Assembly (NCBI RefSeq): GCF_036884845.1
Contig: NZ_CP145732.1
Location: forward strand, 2,976,001 to 3,040,000
Length of the DNA: 64,000 nucleotides
Direction: 5' to 3'
Source: Pseudomonas sp. MAG733B
GTDB taxonomy: Bacteria; Pseudomonadota; Gammaproteobacteria; Pseudomonadales; Pseudomonadaceae
The position numbers and the translations under genes are program-made. A model generated the notes under the pieces. It ran no database searches. It was given only the letters and a program-made list of their open reading frames with translations, and was not told the DNA's origin. Positions within the stretch are counted from its first letter, which is position 1, and the number at the start of each line of letters is the position of its first letter. Positions 16,485 through 25,696 of this stretch are shown piece after piece.

Positions 16485-17909
16485 ATGCGACTCGAGCGAA
16501 ATTTTGTTAACGGCCACTTCATCGAACCGGCCAGCGATGCGCTGATCGCGGTCTACAACCCGGCGACCGAAGCGTTGGTCGGCCACGTTTCGGCCGCGAC
16601 CGCCGACGAGGCGACAGCTGCCGTCGAAGCCGCAGCCGCTGCGCAGAAAACCTGGGGCAAACTCACCAGCATCGAACGCGCTGAGCACCTGCGTGCTTTT
16701 GCTGACGCACTTGAAGCCAACGCGGTGAACATCGGTGAAGCCCTGGCTGCCGAGTCCGGCAAGAGCGTCAGCGACGCCAGCAACGAAGCCCGCTACGCCG
16801 CGCAGATCACCCGTTACCACGCCGAGTGGGCGCGCCGCATCGAAGGCGAGATCATTCCCAGCGATAGCCCGAACGAAAACCTGTTCCTGCACCGCGAAGC
16901 GATTGGCGTGGTCGCCTGCCTGATCCCGTTCAACTACCCGGTTTACACCTTGCTGCGCAAAATCGCCCCGGCGCTGATTGCCGGCAACACCGTGGTGGTG
17001 CGCCCGAGCAACAACACGCCTACCTCGGCATTCGAAATCGCCAAGGCTGTGCAGCAATCCGGTTTGCCGGCCGGCGTGGTCAACATCCTGACCATGGATC
17101 ACGGCACTGCTGCCACGGTTTGCACCCATAAAGCCGTGGGTTTGATCACCTTGACCGGTAGCGTCAACGCCGGGCGCATCGTGCTCGATTACTGCAAGGC
17201 CAACATCGCCAAGCCATCGCTGGAACTGGGCGGCAAGACACCGGCGATCATCGAGGCCGATGCCGACCTCGAAGCCGCCGCCAGCGCCATCGTCGCCTCC
17301 AAGACCACTCACTGCGGCCAGTTGTGCACGGCGGTCGAGCGGGTTTATGTGCAGGAAAGCGTCTACGAAAAATTCCTCGGCCTGCTGAAAGCAAAAATCA
17401 GCGCCGTGAAATTCGGCGATCGCACCACTGATGCGAGCCTGATGGGGCCGCTGGTCAACGCCAGTTCGCAGCAGAACATCCACGCCATGGTCGAGCGCGC
17501 CATCGCCGACGGCGCGGTGCTGGAAACCGGTGGATTTATCCCGCCAGGCAAAGGCCACTTCTACCCGCCGACCCTGCTCAGCGGCTGCCGTCAGGACATG
17601 GAAATCATCCAGGAAGAAATCTTCGGCCCGGTGCTGCCGGTACTCAAATACCGCGACATCGACGAAGCCCTGGCCATGGCCAACGATCACCAGTTCGGTC
17701 TGTCTTCTGTGCTCTACACCGAGAACTACCGCACCGTGCAGAAAGTCGCCAATGCCATCGAGGCCGGCGAGTTGTACGTCAATCGCACCCCGGCCGATCC
17801 GTACCAGGGCTTCCACGCCGGCTGGAAACGCTCGGGCCTGGGCGGCGATGACGGCAAGCACGGCATGCTCGAATTCACCCAGACCCGACTTGTGGTGATG
17901 AAGTACTGA
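16485..17909 (+). CDS. Aldehyde dehydrogenase (lactaldehyde/glycolaldehyde AldA-like)
   Basis: 474 residues, NAD(P)-dependent ALDH fold. Catalytic glutamate in LELGGKTPAIIEADADLE and nucleophile cysteine in HCGQLCTAVERVYV. Length and N-terminus (RNFVNGHFIEPASD) suit the AldA-type group acting on small hydroxyaldehydes. First gene after the LysR gene of a plus-strand set with an MFS carrier, an enolase-superfamily dehydratase and a GMC oxidoreductase. It probably oxidises an aldehyde made by the GMC enzyme or by sugar breakdown. Exact substrate not determined. Confidence 0.92.
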   Translation: MRLERNFVNGHFIEPASDALIAVYNPATEALVGHVSAATADEATAAVEAAAAAQKTWGKLTSIERAEHLRAFADALEANAVNIGEALAAESGKSVSDASNEARYAAQITRYHAEWARRIEGEIIPSDSPNENLFLHREAIGVVACLIPFNYPVYTLLRKIAPALIAGNTVVVRPSNNTPTSAFEIAKAVQQSGLPAGVVNILTMDHGTAATVCTHKAVGLITLTGSVNAGRIVLDYCKANIAKPSLELGGKTPAIIEADADLEAAASAIVASKTTHCGQLCTAVERVYVQESVYEKFLGLLKAKISAVKFGDRTTDASLMGPLVNASSQQNIHAMVERAIADGAVLETGGFIPPGKGHFYPPTLLSGCRQDMEIIQEEIFGPVLPVLKYRDIDEALAMANDHQFGLSSVLYTENYRTVQKVANAIEAGELYVNRTPADPYQGFHAGWKRSGLGGDDGKHGMLEFTQTRLVVMKY

Positions 17910-17991
17910 TCCGCCGGCAACACGCCTCACGCTGCACCCATAAAAACAATTAACACGGCCGCCCGGACAACGGGCGCCAGAGGTCTACTCG

Positions 17992-19311
17992 ATGTCCAAG
18001 CATGCATCCACTGCTGCCGCTGTTCAGGGTTCGAACGCGGGTACACAAAGCCACAGCGACAAGGGAAGTCGCTATTTCCAACTGATGCTGCTGGTGCTCG
18101 CCGCCGGTGCGATCTACCCGATCCTGTACCTACGTCAGGTCTACCAGACCACCATGCTCGAAGTGTTCCAGATCAACCACAGCGAACTGGGTTATCTGTA
18201 CTCGATGCTCGGGACGATTTTCCTGTTGTCCTATCTGCCGAGCGGCTGGCTGGCGGATCGCATTGCGCCGCGCTTCCTGATTTTCTTCTCGCTGGTCGCT
18301 ACCGGCGCCTTGGGCCTGTGGTACTCCACCGCGCCGTCGATGACTGGTCTGATGATCATCTTCGGTTGCTGGGGCTTGACCACCGGCCTGACCTTCTGGG
18401 CCTCGGTGCTCAAGCGCGTGAAGATGATTGCCCGGCACTCCGAACAGGGCCGCTTCTTCGGCATCCTCGATGGCGGTCGCGGTCTGGTCGAAGCCTTGCT
18501 GGCGACGGTCGCGTTGGGCCTGTTCGCTTTCGCCACCGAAACCCGTGGCGAGTCGGCGGCCGAAGGTTTCAAGCACGTGGTCTACCTGTATGCCTTCACC
18601 TGTATCGCCATCGGCTGTGTGCTGGTGCTGATCAAGGACCCGAAGTCGATGGAAGAAACGGCGGCGGTGGAGAAGGGCAAGTTCAACCTGCTCAGCGACC
18701 TGACCACCCTGGTGAAAATCCCCGAGCTGTGGCTGGTCACCGCGATTGTGTTCTGCGGCTATCACATCTTCTGGGCCACCTACAGTTTCTCGGACTATTT
18801 GCAGGGCGGCGGCATGACCGCGGTCATGGCCGGCACCATCACCACCATCAAATTGTGGATGCGCCCGATTGGCGGCATCGGCGGCGGTTGGCTGGGTGAC
18901 AAGTTCTCGAACATCTCGGTGCTGGTGGTGGCGTTGTTTCTCGCGTCACTGGCGATGGTCGGGCTGATCGTGTTCCCGGCGCTCAACAGCATGGGCTTGC
19001 TGATCGGCACAGTGATTTTCATCGGCCTGATGACCTACGCCATTCGCGGCCTGTACTGGGCGATTCTCGACACCTGCAACATTCCGCTGCGCATCACCGG
19101 CCTGGCCATCGGCATTGTCTCGGTGGTCGGTTACCTGCCGGACGCGTTCATTCCATTGATCAACGGCTACCTCACCGAGCATTACCCCGGTGCCTTTGGC
19201 TACAAGCTGTATTTCGGCTACATCGCTTTCGTCGGCCTGCTCGGGACCCTCGCGGCCCTGACCTTGCGCGCACGTATCAACCGTAAAACTTCGAACCGGA
19301 CAGGTGCATAA
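17992..19311 (+). CDS. MFS transporter
   Basis: 439 residues with about 12 hydrophobic segments after a polar N-terminal tail of roughly 30 residues. The MFS loop motif appears as SGWLADRIAPRF after the second helix, with a related loop GGWLGDKFSN in the second half. Its stop is 1 bp before the ATG of the enolase-superfamily gene, so the two are translationally linked. Likely imports the substrate (a sugar acid or polyol derivative) of this cluster; specificity cannot be read from the sequence. Confidence 0.92.
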   Translation: MSKHASTAAAVQGSNAGTQSHSDKGSRYFQLMLLVLAAGAIYPILYLRQVYQTTMLEVFQINHSELGYLYSMLGTIFLLSYLPSGWLADRIAPRFLIFFSLVATGALGLWYSTAPSMTGLMIIFGCWGLTTGLTFWASVLKRVKMIARHSEQGRFFGILDGGRGLVEALLATVALGLFAFATETRGESAAEGFKHVVYLYAFTCIAIGCVLVLIKDPKSMEETAAVEKGKFNLLSDLTTLVKIPELWLVTAIVFCGYHIFWATYSFSDYLQGGGMTAVMAGTITTIKLWMRPIGGIGGGWLGDKFSNISVLVVALFLASLAMVGLIVFPALNSMGLLIGTVIFIGLMTYAIRGLYWAILDTCNIPLRITGLAIGIVSVVGYLPDAFIPLINGYLTEHYPGAFGYKLYFGYIAFVGLLGTLAALTLRARINRKTSNRTGA

Positions 19312-19312
19312 G

Positions 19313-20530
19313 ATGAAAATCGTCGCCCTTGAAACCCATATCGTCGCCGTACCACCGCCGCACATCGGTGGCATGTACTGGCTGTTCGTCAAGCTCAAGA
19401 CCGACTGCGGCATCGAAGGCGTCGGCGAAATCTACGCCGCGACCTTCGGCCCAAAAGCCATGCTGCCGATCATCGAAGACGTGTTCGAACGCTACCTGCT
19501 CAACCATGACCCGCACCACATCGAGCGTTTTTTCCGCCAGGCTTATTCCAGCGGTTTCACCCAGCGCCCGGACCTGACCATGATGGGCGTGGTCAGCGGC
19601 CTGGAGATGGCTTGCTGGGACATCATCGGCAAAGCGGCGAACAAACCGGTCTATGAATTGTTGGGCGGCAAGGTCAACGAACGCCTGCGTTCCTACACCT
19701 ACCTGTACCCGGTCAACAGCAAGGGCGAATACGACTACGACGACCCGGACCTGGCCGCCGAGTGCGCCATCGAGAACATGAACAAAGGCTTCACCGCCGT
19801 GAAGTTCGACCCGGCAGGCCCGTACACCGCGTACTCCGGGCATCAGATCTCGCTGGAAGTGCTGGAACGCTGCGAAACCTTCTGCCGCAAGATCCGCGAA
19901 GCGGTGGGCGACAAGTGCGATTTGCTGTTCGGCACCCACGGGCAAATGGTGCCGTCCTCGGCGATTCGCCTGGCCAAGCGTTTGGAGAAGTACGACCCGT
20001 TGTGGTTCGAAGAACCAGTTCCGCCGGGCCAGGAAGACGCCATGGCGCAAGTGGCGGCGAAGACCAGCATTCCGATTGCCACTGGCGAGCGCCTCACCAC
20101 CAAGTACGAATTCTTCAAGCTGTTGCAGGCCGGCGGCGCTTCAATTCTGCAAATGAACGTCGCCCGCTGCGGCGGCCTGCTGGAAGCGAAGAAAATCGCC
20201 AGCATGGCCGAAGCCTATTACGCGCAAATCGCGCCGCATCTCTACAACGGGCCGATTGGCGCGGCGGCGAGTTTCCAGTTGGCCACCTGCACGCCGAACT
20301 TCCTGATCCAGGAAAGCATCATGACCTGGGGCGGTTTCCATGCCGAAGTCCTGACCAAGCCGCTGCAATGGGAGGACGGCTACATCATCCCGTCCACCGA
20401 ACCGGGCCTTGGCGTGGAGCTGAACATGGACGTGGTGCGCAAGCATTCACCGTACACCGGCGAGCGTCTGCACCTGCAAATGGCACCGACCCCGGCGGAT
20501 GTAAAAGACACATCGCCGGCCAGGGGCTGA
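19313..20530 (+). CDS. Mandelate racemase/muconate lactonizing (enolase-superfamily) dehydratase-like protein
   Basis: 405 residues. N-terminal capping domain then TIM barrel. Visible parts: KFDPAG (candidate catalytic Lys and Asp), WFEEPVPP and IATGERL (metal-ligand Glu residues), and IAPHLYNGPIG (candidate general acid/base His). The position where sugar-acid dehydratases usually have the first Asp ligand reads FGTHGQ. ATG 19313 follows the MFS stop by 1 bp. By family it dehydrates or epimerises a sugar acid, consistent with an adjoining transporter and dehydrogenases. Substrate unknown. Confidence 0.9.
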   Translation: MKIVALETHIVAVPPPHIGGMYWLFVKLKTDCGIEGVGEIYAATFGPKAMLPIIEDVFERYLLNHDPHHIERFFRQAYSSGFTQRPDLTMMGVVSGLEMACWDIIGKAANKPVYELLGGKVNERLRSYTYLYPVNSKGEYDYDDPDLAAECAIENMNKGFTAVKFDPAGPYTAYSGHQISLEVLERCETFCRKIREAVGDKCDLLFGTHGQMVPSSAIRLAKRLEKYDPLWFEEPVPPGQEDAMAQVAAKTSIPIATGERLTTKYEFFKLLQAGGASILQMNVARCGGLLEAKKIASMAEAYYAQIAPHLYNGPIGAAASFQLATCTPNFLIQESIMTWGGFHAEVLTKPLQWEDGYIIPSTEPGLGVELNMDVVRKHSPYTGERLHLQMAPTPADVKDTSPARG

Positions 20531-20537
20531 CACGGTT

Positions 20538-20632
20538 CCTGTGGGAGCCAGCCTGCTGGCGATAGCGGTGGATCAGTCGACATTGATGGTGAATGTCACG
20601 CCGCCATCGCCAGCAGGCTGGCTCCCACGGGG
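20538..20632. repeat. Paired REP palindrome
   Basis: Inverted TGGGAGCCAGCCTGCTGGCGA copies with a spacer almost the same as in the 16265 element (GATCAGTCGACATT). It separates the dehydratase gene from the GMC oxidoreductase gene inside an apparent operon, where it may affect mRNA stability. Confidence 0.9.
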
Positions 20633-20683
20633 AATCGCATCGGCCATCCGAATTTTGTACAACGACTTACGCGGTAACCGTGC

Positions 20684-22294
20684 ATGACATACGACTACAT
20701 CATCGCTGGCGCTGGCGCCGCAGGCTGCGTTTTGGCCAATCGCCTTTCGGCCTCGGGAAAACACACGGTGCTGCTGCTGGAAGCGGGCGGGAAAGACAGT
20801 TCGCTGTGGTTCAAGATCCCGGTCGGCTTCGCCAAAATGTATTACAACCCGACCTTCAACTGGATGTATTACAGCCGTCCGCAAAAACAGCTGAACAACC
20901 GCGAAATCTATGCCCCGCGCGGCAAGGTCCAGGGCGGCTCTGGCTCGATCAACGCGATGATCTACGTGCGCGGTCAGGCCCACGATTTCGATGACTGGGC
21001 GGCCAACGGCAACGACGGTTGGGGTTTCAAGGATGTGCTGCCGTACTTTCGCAAACTGGAAAACCATCCGCTGGGCGACAGCGAATACCACGGTAGCAGC
21101 GGCCCGATCAGCATCACCCCGATGAAGGGCCAGACCCATCCGATCTGCGATGTGTTCCTCAAGGGCTGCGATGAGCTGGGCTATCCGCACAGTGACGACT
21201 TCAACGGGCCGAAATTCGAAGGCGCGGGCATCTATGACGTCAATACCCGCAACGGCCAGCGCAGTTCCAGCAGTTTTGCCCATCTGCATCCGGCGCTGAG
21301 CCGGTCGAACCTGACCGTCGAGCATTACGCTCTGGTCGACCGCGTGCTGTTCGATGACCAGCAGCGTGCCACCGGGATATCCATTACCCAGCACGGCGTG
21401 GTGCGCACCTTCACCGCGAACAGGGAAGTGATTCTCTGCGCCGGCGCCGTGGACACACCGAAGATTTTGCAGCTGTCCGGCGTCGCCGATCAGGCGTTGT
21501 TGGCCAAACACAACATCCCGCTGGTCAAGCACCTGCCGGCGGTGGGGCAAAACCTGCAGGATCACCTGTGCGCCAGTTACTACTACAAGGCCAACATTCC
21601 GACGCTCAACGATGAACTGAGCTCGCTGTTCGGCCAGTTCAAGCTTGGCCTGAAGTATCTGTTTACCCGCAAGGGCGCACTGGCGATGAGCGTCAACCAG
21701 GCCGGTGGTTTCTTCCGGGGCGACGAGCAACAGGCCAACCCGAACCTGCAACTGTATTTCAACCCGCTGTCGTACCAGATCCCGAAAAACAACAAGGCCA
21801 GCCTAAAGCCCGAGCCGTACTCAGGCTTCCTGCTGTGCTTCAACCCGTGCCGGCCGACCAGTCGCGGGCATATCACCATTGCCTCGAAAAACCCGCGGGA
21901 CGCGGCGCTGATTGATCCGAACTATCTGAGCACTCAGAAAGACATCGATGAGGTGATCCAGGGCAGTCGCCTGATGCGCAAGATCATGCAGGCGCCGGCG
22001 CTCAAGGACATCACCGTCGAAGAGGTGCTGCCCGGCCCGGTGGTCGACAGCGACGAGCAGATGTTGCAGTACTTTCGCGAAAACAGCGGCTCGATCTATC
22101 ACTTGTGCGGTTCGTGCGCGATGGGTACGGATGAGCAGAAGTCGGTGGTCGACAAGCGTTTGAAGGTTCATGGCTTGAGCGGTTTGCGCATCGTCGATGC
22201 GTCGATTTTCCCTAACGTGACGTCCGGCAATACGCACGCGGCGGTGCTGATGGTGGCGGAGAAGGGCGCTGACCTGATCCTCCAGGACGCCTGA
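20684..22294 (+). CDS. GMC-family FAD oxidoreductase (choline/alcohol dehydrogenase-like)
   Basis: 536 residues. FAD-binding YIIAGAGAAGCVLANRLS at the N-terminus, GMC signature near GKVQGGSGSINAMIYVRG, and the C-terminal active site with His in IYHLCGSCAMG and a second His in SGNTHAAVLMVAEKG, i.e. a His-His pair where many choline dehydrogenases have His-Asn. Oxidises a primary or secondary alcohol to the aldehyde or ketone and would feed the aldehyde dehydrogenase at 16485. A REP lies between it and the dehydratase gene. No signal peptide. Confidence 0.93.
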   Translation: MTYDYIIAGAGAAGCVLANRLSASGKHTVLLLEAGGKDSSLWFKIPVGFAKMYYNPTFNWMYYSRPQKQLNNREIYAPRGKVQGGSGSINAMIYVRGQAHDFDDWAANGNDGWGFKDVLPYFRKLENHPLGDSEYHGSSGPISITPMKGQTHPICDVFLKGCDELGYPHSDDFNGPKFEGAGIYDVNTRNGQRSSSSFAHLHPALSRSNLTVEHYALVDRVLFDDQQRATGISITQHGVVRTFTANREVILCAGAVDTPKILQLSGVADQALLAKHNIPLVKHLPAVGQNLQDHLCASYYYKANIPTLNDELSSLFGQFKLGLKYLFTRKGALAMSVNQAGGFFRGDEQQANPNLQLYFNPLSYQIPKNNKASLKPEPYSGFLLCFNPCRPTSRGHITIASKNPRDAALIDPNYLSTQKDIDEVIQGSRLMRKIMQAPALKDITVEEVLPGPVVDSDEQMLQYFRENSGSIYHLCGSCAMGTDEQKSVVDKRLKVHGLSGLRIVDASIFPNVTSGNTHAAVLMVAEKGADLILQDA

Positions 22295-22407
22295 TTTCGT
22301 CGCCTCCCTGTATCAAAAATGAATTTCCGCCGAGTCCGCTGCTCCTACCTGTAGGCAGCGGATTCAAGCCCGCGAAATCATAGGTGCAATCAGGGAGCGG
22401 CAAGGTC

Positions 22408-22815
22408 ATGAGTCGACTATCGACGAGGGGCGCAGATCTTCCAGGCGGGTTGATTCTGGTGGTTGAAGATGATCCGCTGATCCTGGAATTTCTCTGTGAA
22501 ATTCTTCAGGAAGAAGGTTTTTCGGTTGAGCCGCATAACAGCGCGGATGCCGCATCGGTGTACCTGCAACAGCATGCCAATCAGGTCGGGCTGTTGCTGA
22601 CGGATATCACCATGCCCGGCAAACTTAACGGCGCGGACCTTGCCAACCAGTTCGGTGATCGTTGGCCCGACAAGCCGATCATGATCATGTCCGGCTACGA
22701 AACGCCGGAAACCTCCGGCGTTCGTCATCAAGTGTCGTTCATCAAGAAACCCTGGGCGATCGGTTCGCTGCTGGACTGCGTAAACGGTGCGTTCGCGTCG
22801 AAGAAACCCCACTGA
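22408..22815 (+). CDS. Single-domain (receiver-only) response regulator
   Basis: 135 residues from ATG 22408 (GGGAGCGGCAAGGTC upstream). Only a receiver domain: acidic pocket LVVEDDPLILEF, phospho-acceptor Asp in LLTDITMPG, Thr/Ser region IMIMSGYETPE, and Lys in FIKKPW. There is no output domain, so it acts by protein contact, like CheY-type or phosphorelay receivers. No kinase is adjacent; its partner must be encoded elsewhere. Confidence 0.9.
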   Translation: MSRLSTRGADLPGGLILVVEDDPLILEFLCEILQEEGFSVEPHNSADAASVYLQQHANQVGLLLTDITMPGKLNGADLANQFGDRWPDKPIMIMSGYETPETSGVRHQVSFIKKPWAIGSLLDCVNGAFASKKPH

Positions 22816-22888
22816 TCGGCTGTGCCCTCAACCCCTCGCAAATGCTACATTGCCCGGCACATCCGCCCCGGCACCTGCGAGGTTTCCC

Positions 22889-23554
22889 TTGTCCGCTCAA
22901 CCCTCGGTCTTCAACACGCCATACCGCGCCTTCCTGTTCGACATGGACGGCACCATCCTCACCTCGATTGCCGCCGCTGAACGGGTCTGGACTCAATGGG
23001 CCGTGCGCCACGGTGTCGATGTCGAAACCTTCCTGCCGACCATTCACGGCGCCCGCGCCATCGATAGCATCAAGCGCCTGGCGTTGCCCGGTGTCGATGC
23101 CGAAGCAGAAGCGGCGTGGATCACCGAGGCGGAAATCGAAGATGTCGAAGGGGTTGAAGAGGTGACTGGCGCGGCGCAGTTTCTCAAGTCGCTGCCGGCT
23201 CATCAGTGGGCCATCGTCACCTCCGCACCGAGAACGCTGGCGTTGCGGCGCATGGCGGCAGCCGGGATTCCCGAGCCGGATGTGATGGTCACTGCCGAAG
23301 ACGTCAGTGTCGGCAAACCTGATCCGGCAGGTTATCGGTTGGCTGCTCAAAGATTGGGTGTCGAGATCAACGATTGTCTGGTGTTCGAAGATGCGACGGT
23401 GGGGATTCTTGCAGCCGAAGCGGCGGGGGCGGACTTGCTGGTTGTGACGGCGACGCATGATGAACCGATCGAGACGGAACATGCGACGTTGGCTGGTTAT
23501 GAGTTGGTGGAGGCCCATTTGGGTGAGCAGGGCCTCAGCCTGCGCACAATCTAA
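22889..23554 (+). CDS. HAD-superfamily phosphatase (sugar-phosphatase-like)
   Basis: About 221 residues. Motif I LFDMDGTILTS with the Asp nucleophile, motif II VTSAP, motif III Lys in VSVGKPDPAGY and motif IV VFEDATVGILAAEAAG identify a beta-phosphoglucomutase/sugar-phosphatase-type HAD enzyme. I chose TTG at 22889 as start because GCGAGG lies 6 bp upstream and the fold begins shortly after; the frame extends back to 22787, which would overlap the response-regulator gene by 29 bp. Substrate unknown. Confidence 0.85.
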   Translation: MSAQPSVFNTPYRAFLFDMDGTILTSIAAAERVWTQWAVRHGVDVETFLPTIHGARAIDSIKRLALPGVDAEAEAAWITEAEIEDVEGVEEVTGAAQFLKSLPAHQWAIVTSAPRTLALRRMAAAGIPEPDVMVTAEDVSVGKPDPAGYRLAAQRLGVEINDCLVFEDATVGILAAEAAGADLLVVTATHDEPIETEHATLAGYELVEAHLGEQGLSLRTI

Positions 23555-23648
23555 CTGTGGGAGCCAGCCCGCTGGCGATTGCGGCGTGACAGTCAACATC
23601 AATGTCGACTGATATGACGCCATCGCCAGCAGGCTGGCTCCCACAGGG
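23555..23648. repeat. Paired REP palindrome
   Basis: Inverted copies of CTGTGGGAGCCAGCCYGCTGGCGA directly after the HAD gene stop, in the convergent gap before the GlxA regulator. A GTCAACATCAATGTCGAC spacer is itself palindromic. Confidence 0.9.
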
Positions 23649-23730
23649 AATTGGGTGTTCAGTAGATTCCGGGAATCAGCCGCCAGCAGCAATCCATCCC
23701 CCGACCGTTTGCCCAGCACAAACTCCAGCC

Positions 23731-24678
23731 TCAAGCGGCCGTGTCGCTGCGGGCATTGCGCCGAATCACCTGCGGCGGCTGCCCGAACGCCCTCAAGAAC
23801 GCTTCACGCATGCGGCGGCGGTCGCTGAAGCCGGTTTCCCGGGCGATCTGGTCGAGGGTCAAACGCCCGCGTTCAAGCATTTGCCGCGCCGCTTCCAGGC
23901 GCAGGTTTTCGATGGCTTTTGCTGGCGATTGCCCGGTTTCGGCGCGGAAAGCGCGGCTGAACTGTCGTGGGCTGAGGCGCGCCACATCGGCCAATTGTTC
24001 GACCGATAACGCTTGGGCGAGGTGTTCTCGGGCGTAACCCAAAACGGTCTGGATTCGGTCGGATTTCGGCTCCAGCTCCAACAGCGCGGAATGCTGCGAC
24101 TGGCCACCGGCGCGGCGGTGGTACATCACCAGTTTCTGCGCCACCGAGCGGGCGAGTTCGGCGCCGTGGTCCTTTTCAACCATGGCCAGCGCCAGGTCGA
24201 TACCGGCGGTCATGCCGGCAGAGGTCCAGACCGAGCCGTCGATCACGTAGATGCGGTCGGCTTCAACCTTGATCGAGGGAAAGCGTTCCTGCAGTTGCCG
24301 CGCGTAGGCCCAATGCGTGGTCGCTCGGCGGCCGTCGAGCAAACCGGCCTGGGCCATGACAAAGGCGCCGGAGCAGATCGACGCCGTGCGCCGTGCGGTC
24401 TGGGCGCTGGTTCGCAAGTAATCCAGTACGGCTTCGGGTGCCTGTTCGAGGATGGCATCGCCGCCGACCACGATGACGGTGTCGATCACTCGTTCATCGA
24501 ACGCCTCGCTGCCGACCGTCAACCCGCCGGAAGCGCGTAACGTGCGGCCGTCCGCGGACAGTACACGCACGTCATACAGCGTTTCGCCCGCGCTGAAATT
24601 GGCGTACTCGAACACCGGCATCGCCGCCAGCGACATCGACTGGAACCCCTCGAAAACCACAAACGCCACGGAAATCAT
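23731..24678 (-). CDS. GlxA-family transcriptional regulator (DJ-1/PfpI domain plus AraC HTH)
   Basis: 315 residues. N-terminal class-I glutamine amidotransferase-like domain (about 1-180) with the elbow Cys in SICSGAFVMAQAGLLDGRRA, then a C-terminal AraC double HTH (LADVARLSPRQFSRAFRAET; IARETGFSDRRRMREAFLRA). GlxA-type proteins activate neighbouring catabolic genes; the amidotransferase-like domain probably binds the effector. It is divergent from the SDR gene at 24803 across about 124 bp, the most likely target. Confidence 0.93.
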   Translation of the reverse strand: MISVAFVVFEGFQSMSLAAMPVFEYANFSAGETLYDVRVLSADGRTLRASGGLTVGSEAFDERVIDTVIVVGGDAILEQAPEAVLDYLRTSAQTARRTASICSGAFVMAQAGLLDGRRATTHWAYARQLQERFPSIKVEADRIYVIDGSVWTSAGMTAGIDLALAMVEKDHGAELARSVAQKLVMYHRRAGGQSQHSALLELEPKSDRIQTVLGYAREHLAQALSVEQLADVARLSPRQFSRAFRAETGQSPAKAIENLRLEAARQMLERGRLTLDQIARETGFSDRRRMREAFLRAFGQPPQVIRRNARSDTAA

Positions 24679-24802
24679 CGATATGTCCTCAAACGGCCAT
24701 GTCCGAAAAACGTACTTTAAACGTCATTTGCGACGCGTGCGAGTGCCTTTATAACAACTCACACCCGGCGAACCTCTCGCCTCATCTTGAAGGAAATTGC
24801 AC

Positions 24803-25594
24803 ATGGCACTCTCATCCAAAGGCACCGCACTGATCACCGGCGCCTCATCAGGCATTGGCGCGGTGTATGCCGACCGTCTCGCCCGCCAGGGTTATGACCT
24901 GATTCTGGTGGCGCGCAGCCAGGCGAAACTCACCGCGTTGGCCAATCGTTTGAGCGATGCAACAGGGCGCAACGTGGAAGTGGTTACTGCTGATTTGAAA
25001 GAAAAAGCGGATTTGCTGCGGGTCGAACAGATCCTGCGCAAGGACGCCAGCATCACGCTGCTGGTCAACAACGCGGGGGTCGGCGCGGTGATGCCGCTGC
25101 TGGTCAGCCCGGTGGATGACATGCAAGACATGATCACCCTTAATATCACCGCGCTGACGCGCTTGGCGTATGCCGTGGCCCCCGGTTTCGTCGCACGTGG
25201 CGCCGGCACCGTGATCAACATTGCTTCGATCGTCGCCATCGCCCCGGAAATTCTCAACGGCGTATACGGCGGGACCAAGGCTTTTGTCCTGGCCTTGAGT
25301 CAGTCGATGCACCACGAGCTGGCCGACAAGGGCGTGCGTGTACAGGCCGTATTGCCGGGCGCCACCGCCACCGACTTCTGGAGCGAAGCCGGCCACCCGG
25401 TGGAAAACCTGCCGCAGGAAATCGTCATGCCCGTCGACGAGATGGTCGATGCGGCGCTGATGGGCCTGGCCAATGGCGAAGTGGTGACCATCCCGGGCCT
25501 GCACGACGGTGCACAGTGGGATCGCTACGAAGCCCAGCGCCAGGTGCTATCCGGCTTGTTCGGCAACTCCACGGCGGCGCCGCGTTATCGCTGA
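24803..25594 (+). CDS. SDR-family oxidoreductase
   Basis: 263 residues from ATG 24803 (AAGGA 8-9 bp upstream). Rossmann motif ITGASSGIGAVYADRLARQG, NNAG in LLVNNAGVGAVMP, catalytic Ser in VINIASIVAI and YxxxK in GVYGGTKAFVLAL. Classical short-chain dehydrogenase/reductase, NAD(P)-dependent; substrate unknown. Divergent from the GlxA regulator and probably under its control. Confidence 0.93.
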   Translation: MALSSKGTALITGASSGIGAVYADRLARQGYDLILVARSQAKLTALANRLSDATGRNVEVVTADLKEKADLLRVEQILRKDASITLLVNNAGVGAVMPLLVSPVDDMQDMITLNITALTRLAYAVAPGFVARGAGTVINIASIVAIAPEILNGVYGGTKAFVLALSQSMHHELADKGVRVQAVLPGATATDFWSEAGHPVENLPQEIVMPVDEMVDAALMGLANGEVVTIPGLHDGAQWDRYEAQRQVLSGLFGNSTAAPRYR

Positions 25595-25696
25595 GACGTA
25601 ATGCCGTTGCGGGGTGGGCTAAGCTAGGAGAAGGACCGTTCACCATTGGCCCGTTGAAAATCTCGACGGGCCTTCGGCGTGCAACAGGAGCCGAAA

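Noticed and set aside
16311..17930. 539-codon minus-strand frame antisense to the aldehyde dehydrogenase gene
   Set aside because: The plus strand carries both catalytic motifs of an aldehyde dehydrogenase; the minus frame also runs through a REP.
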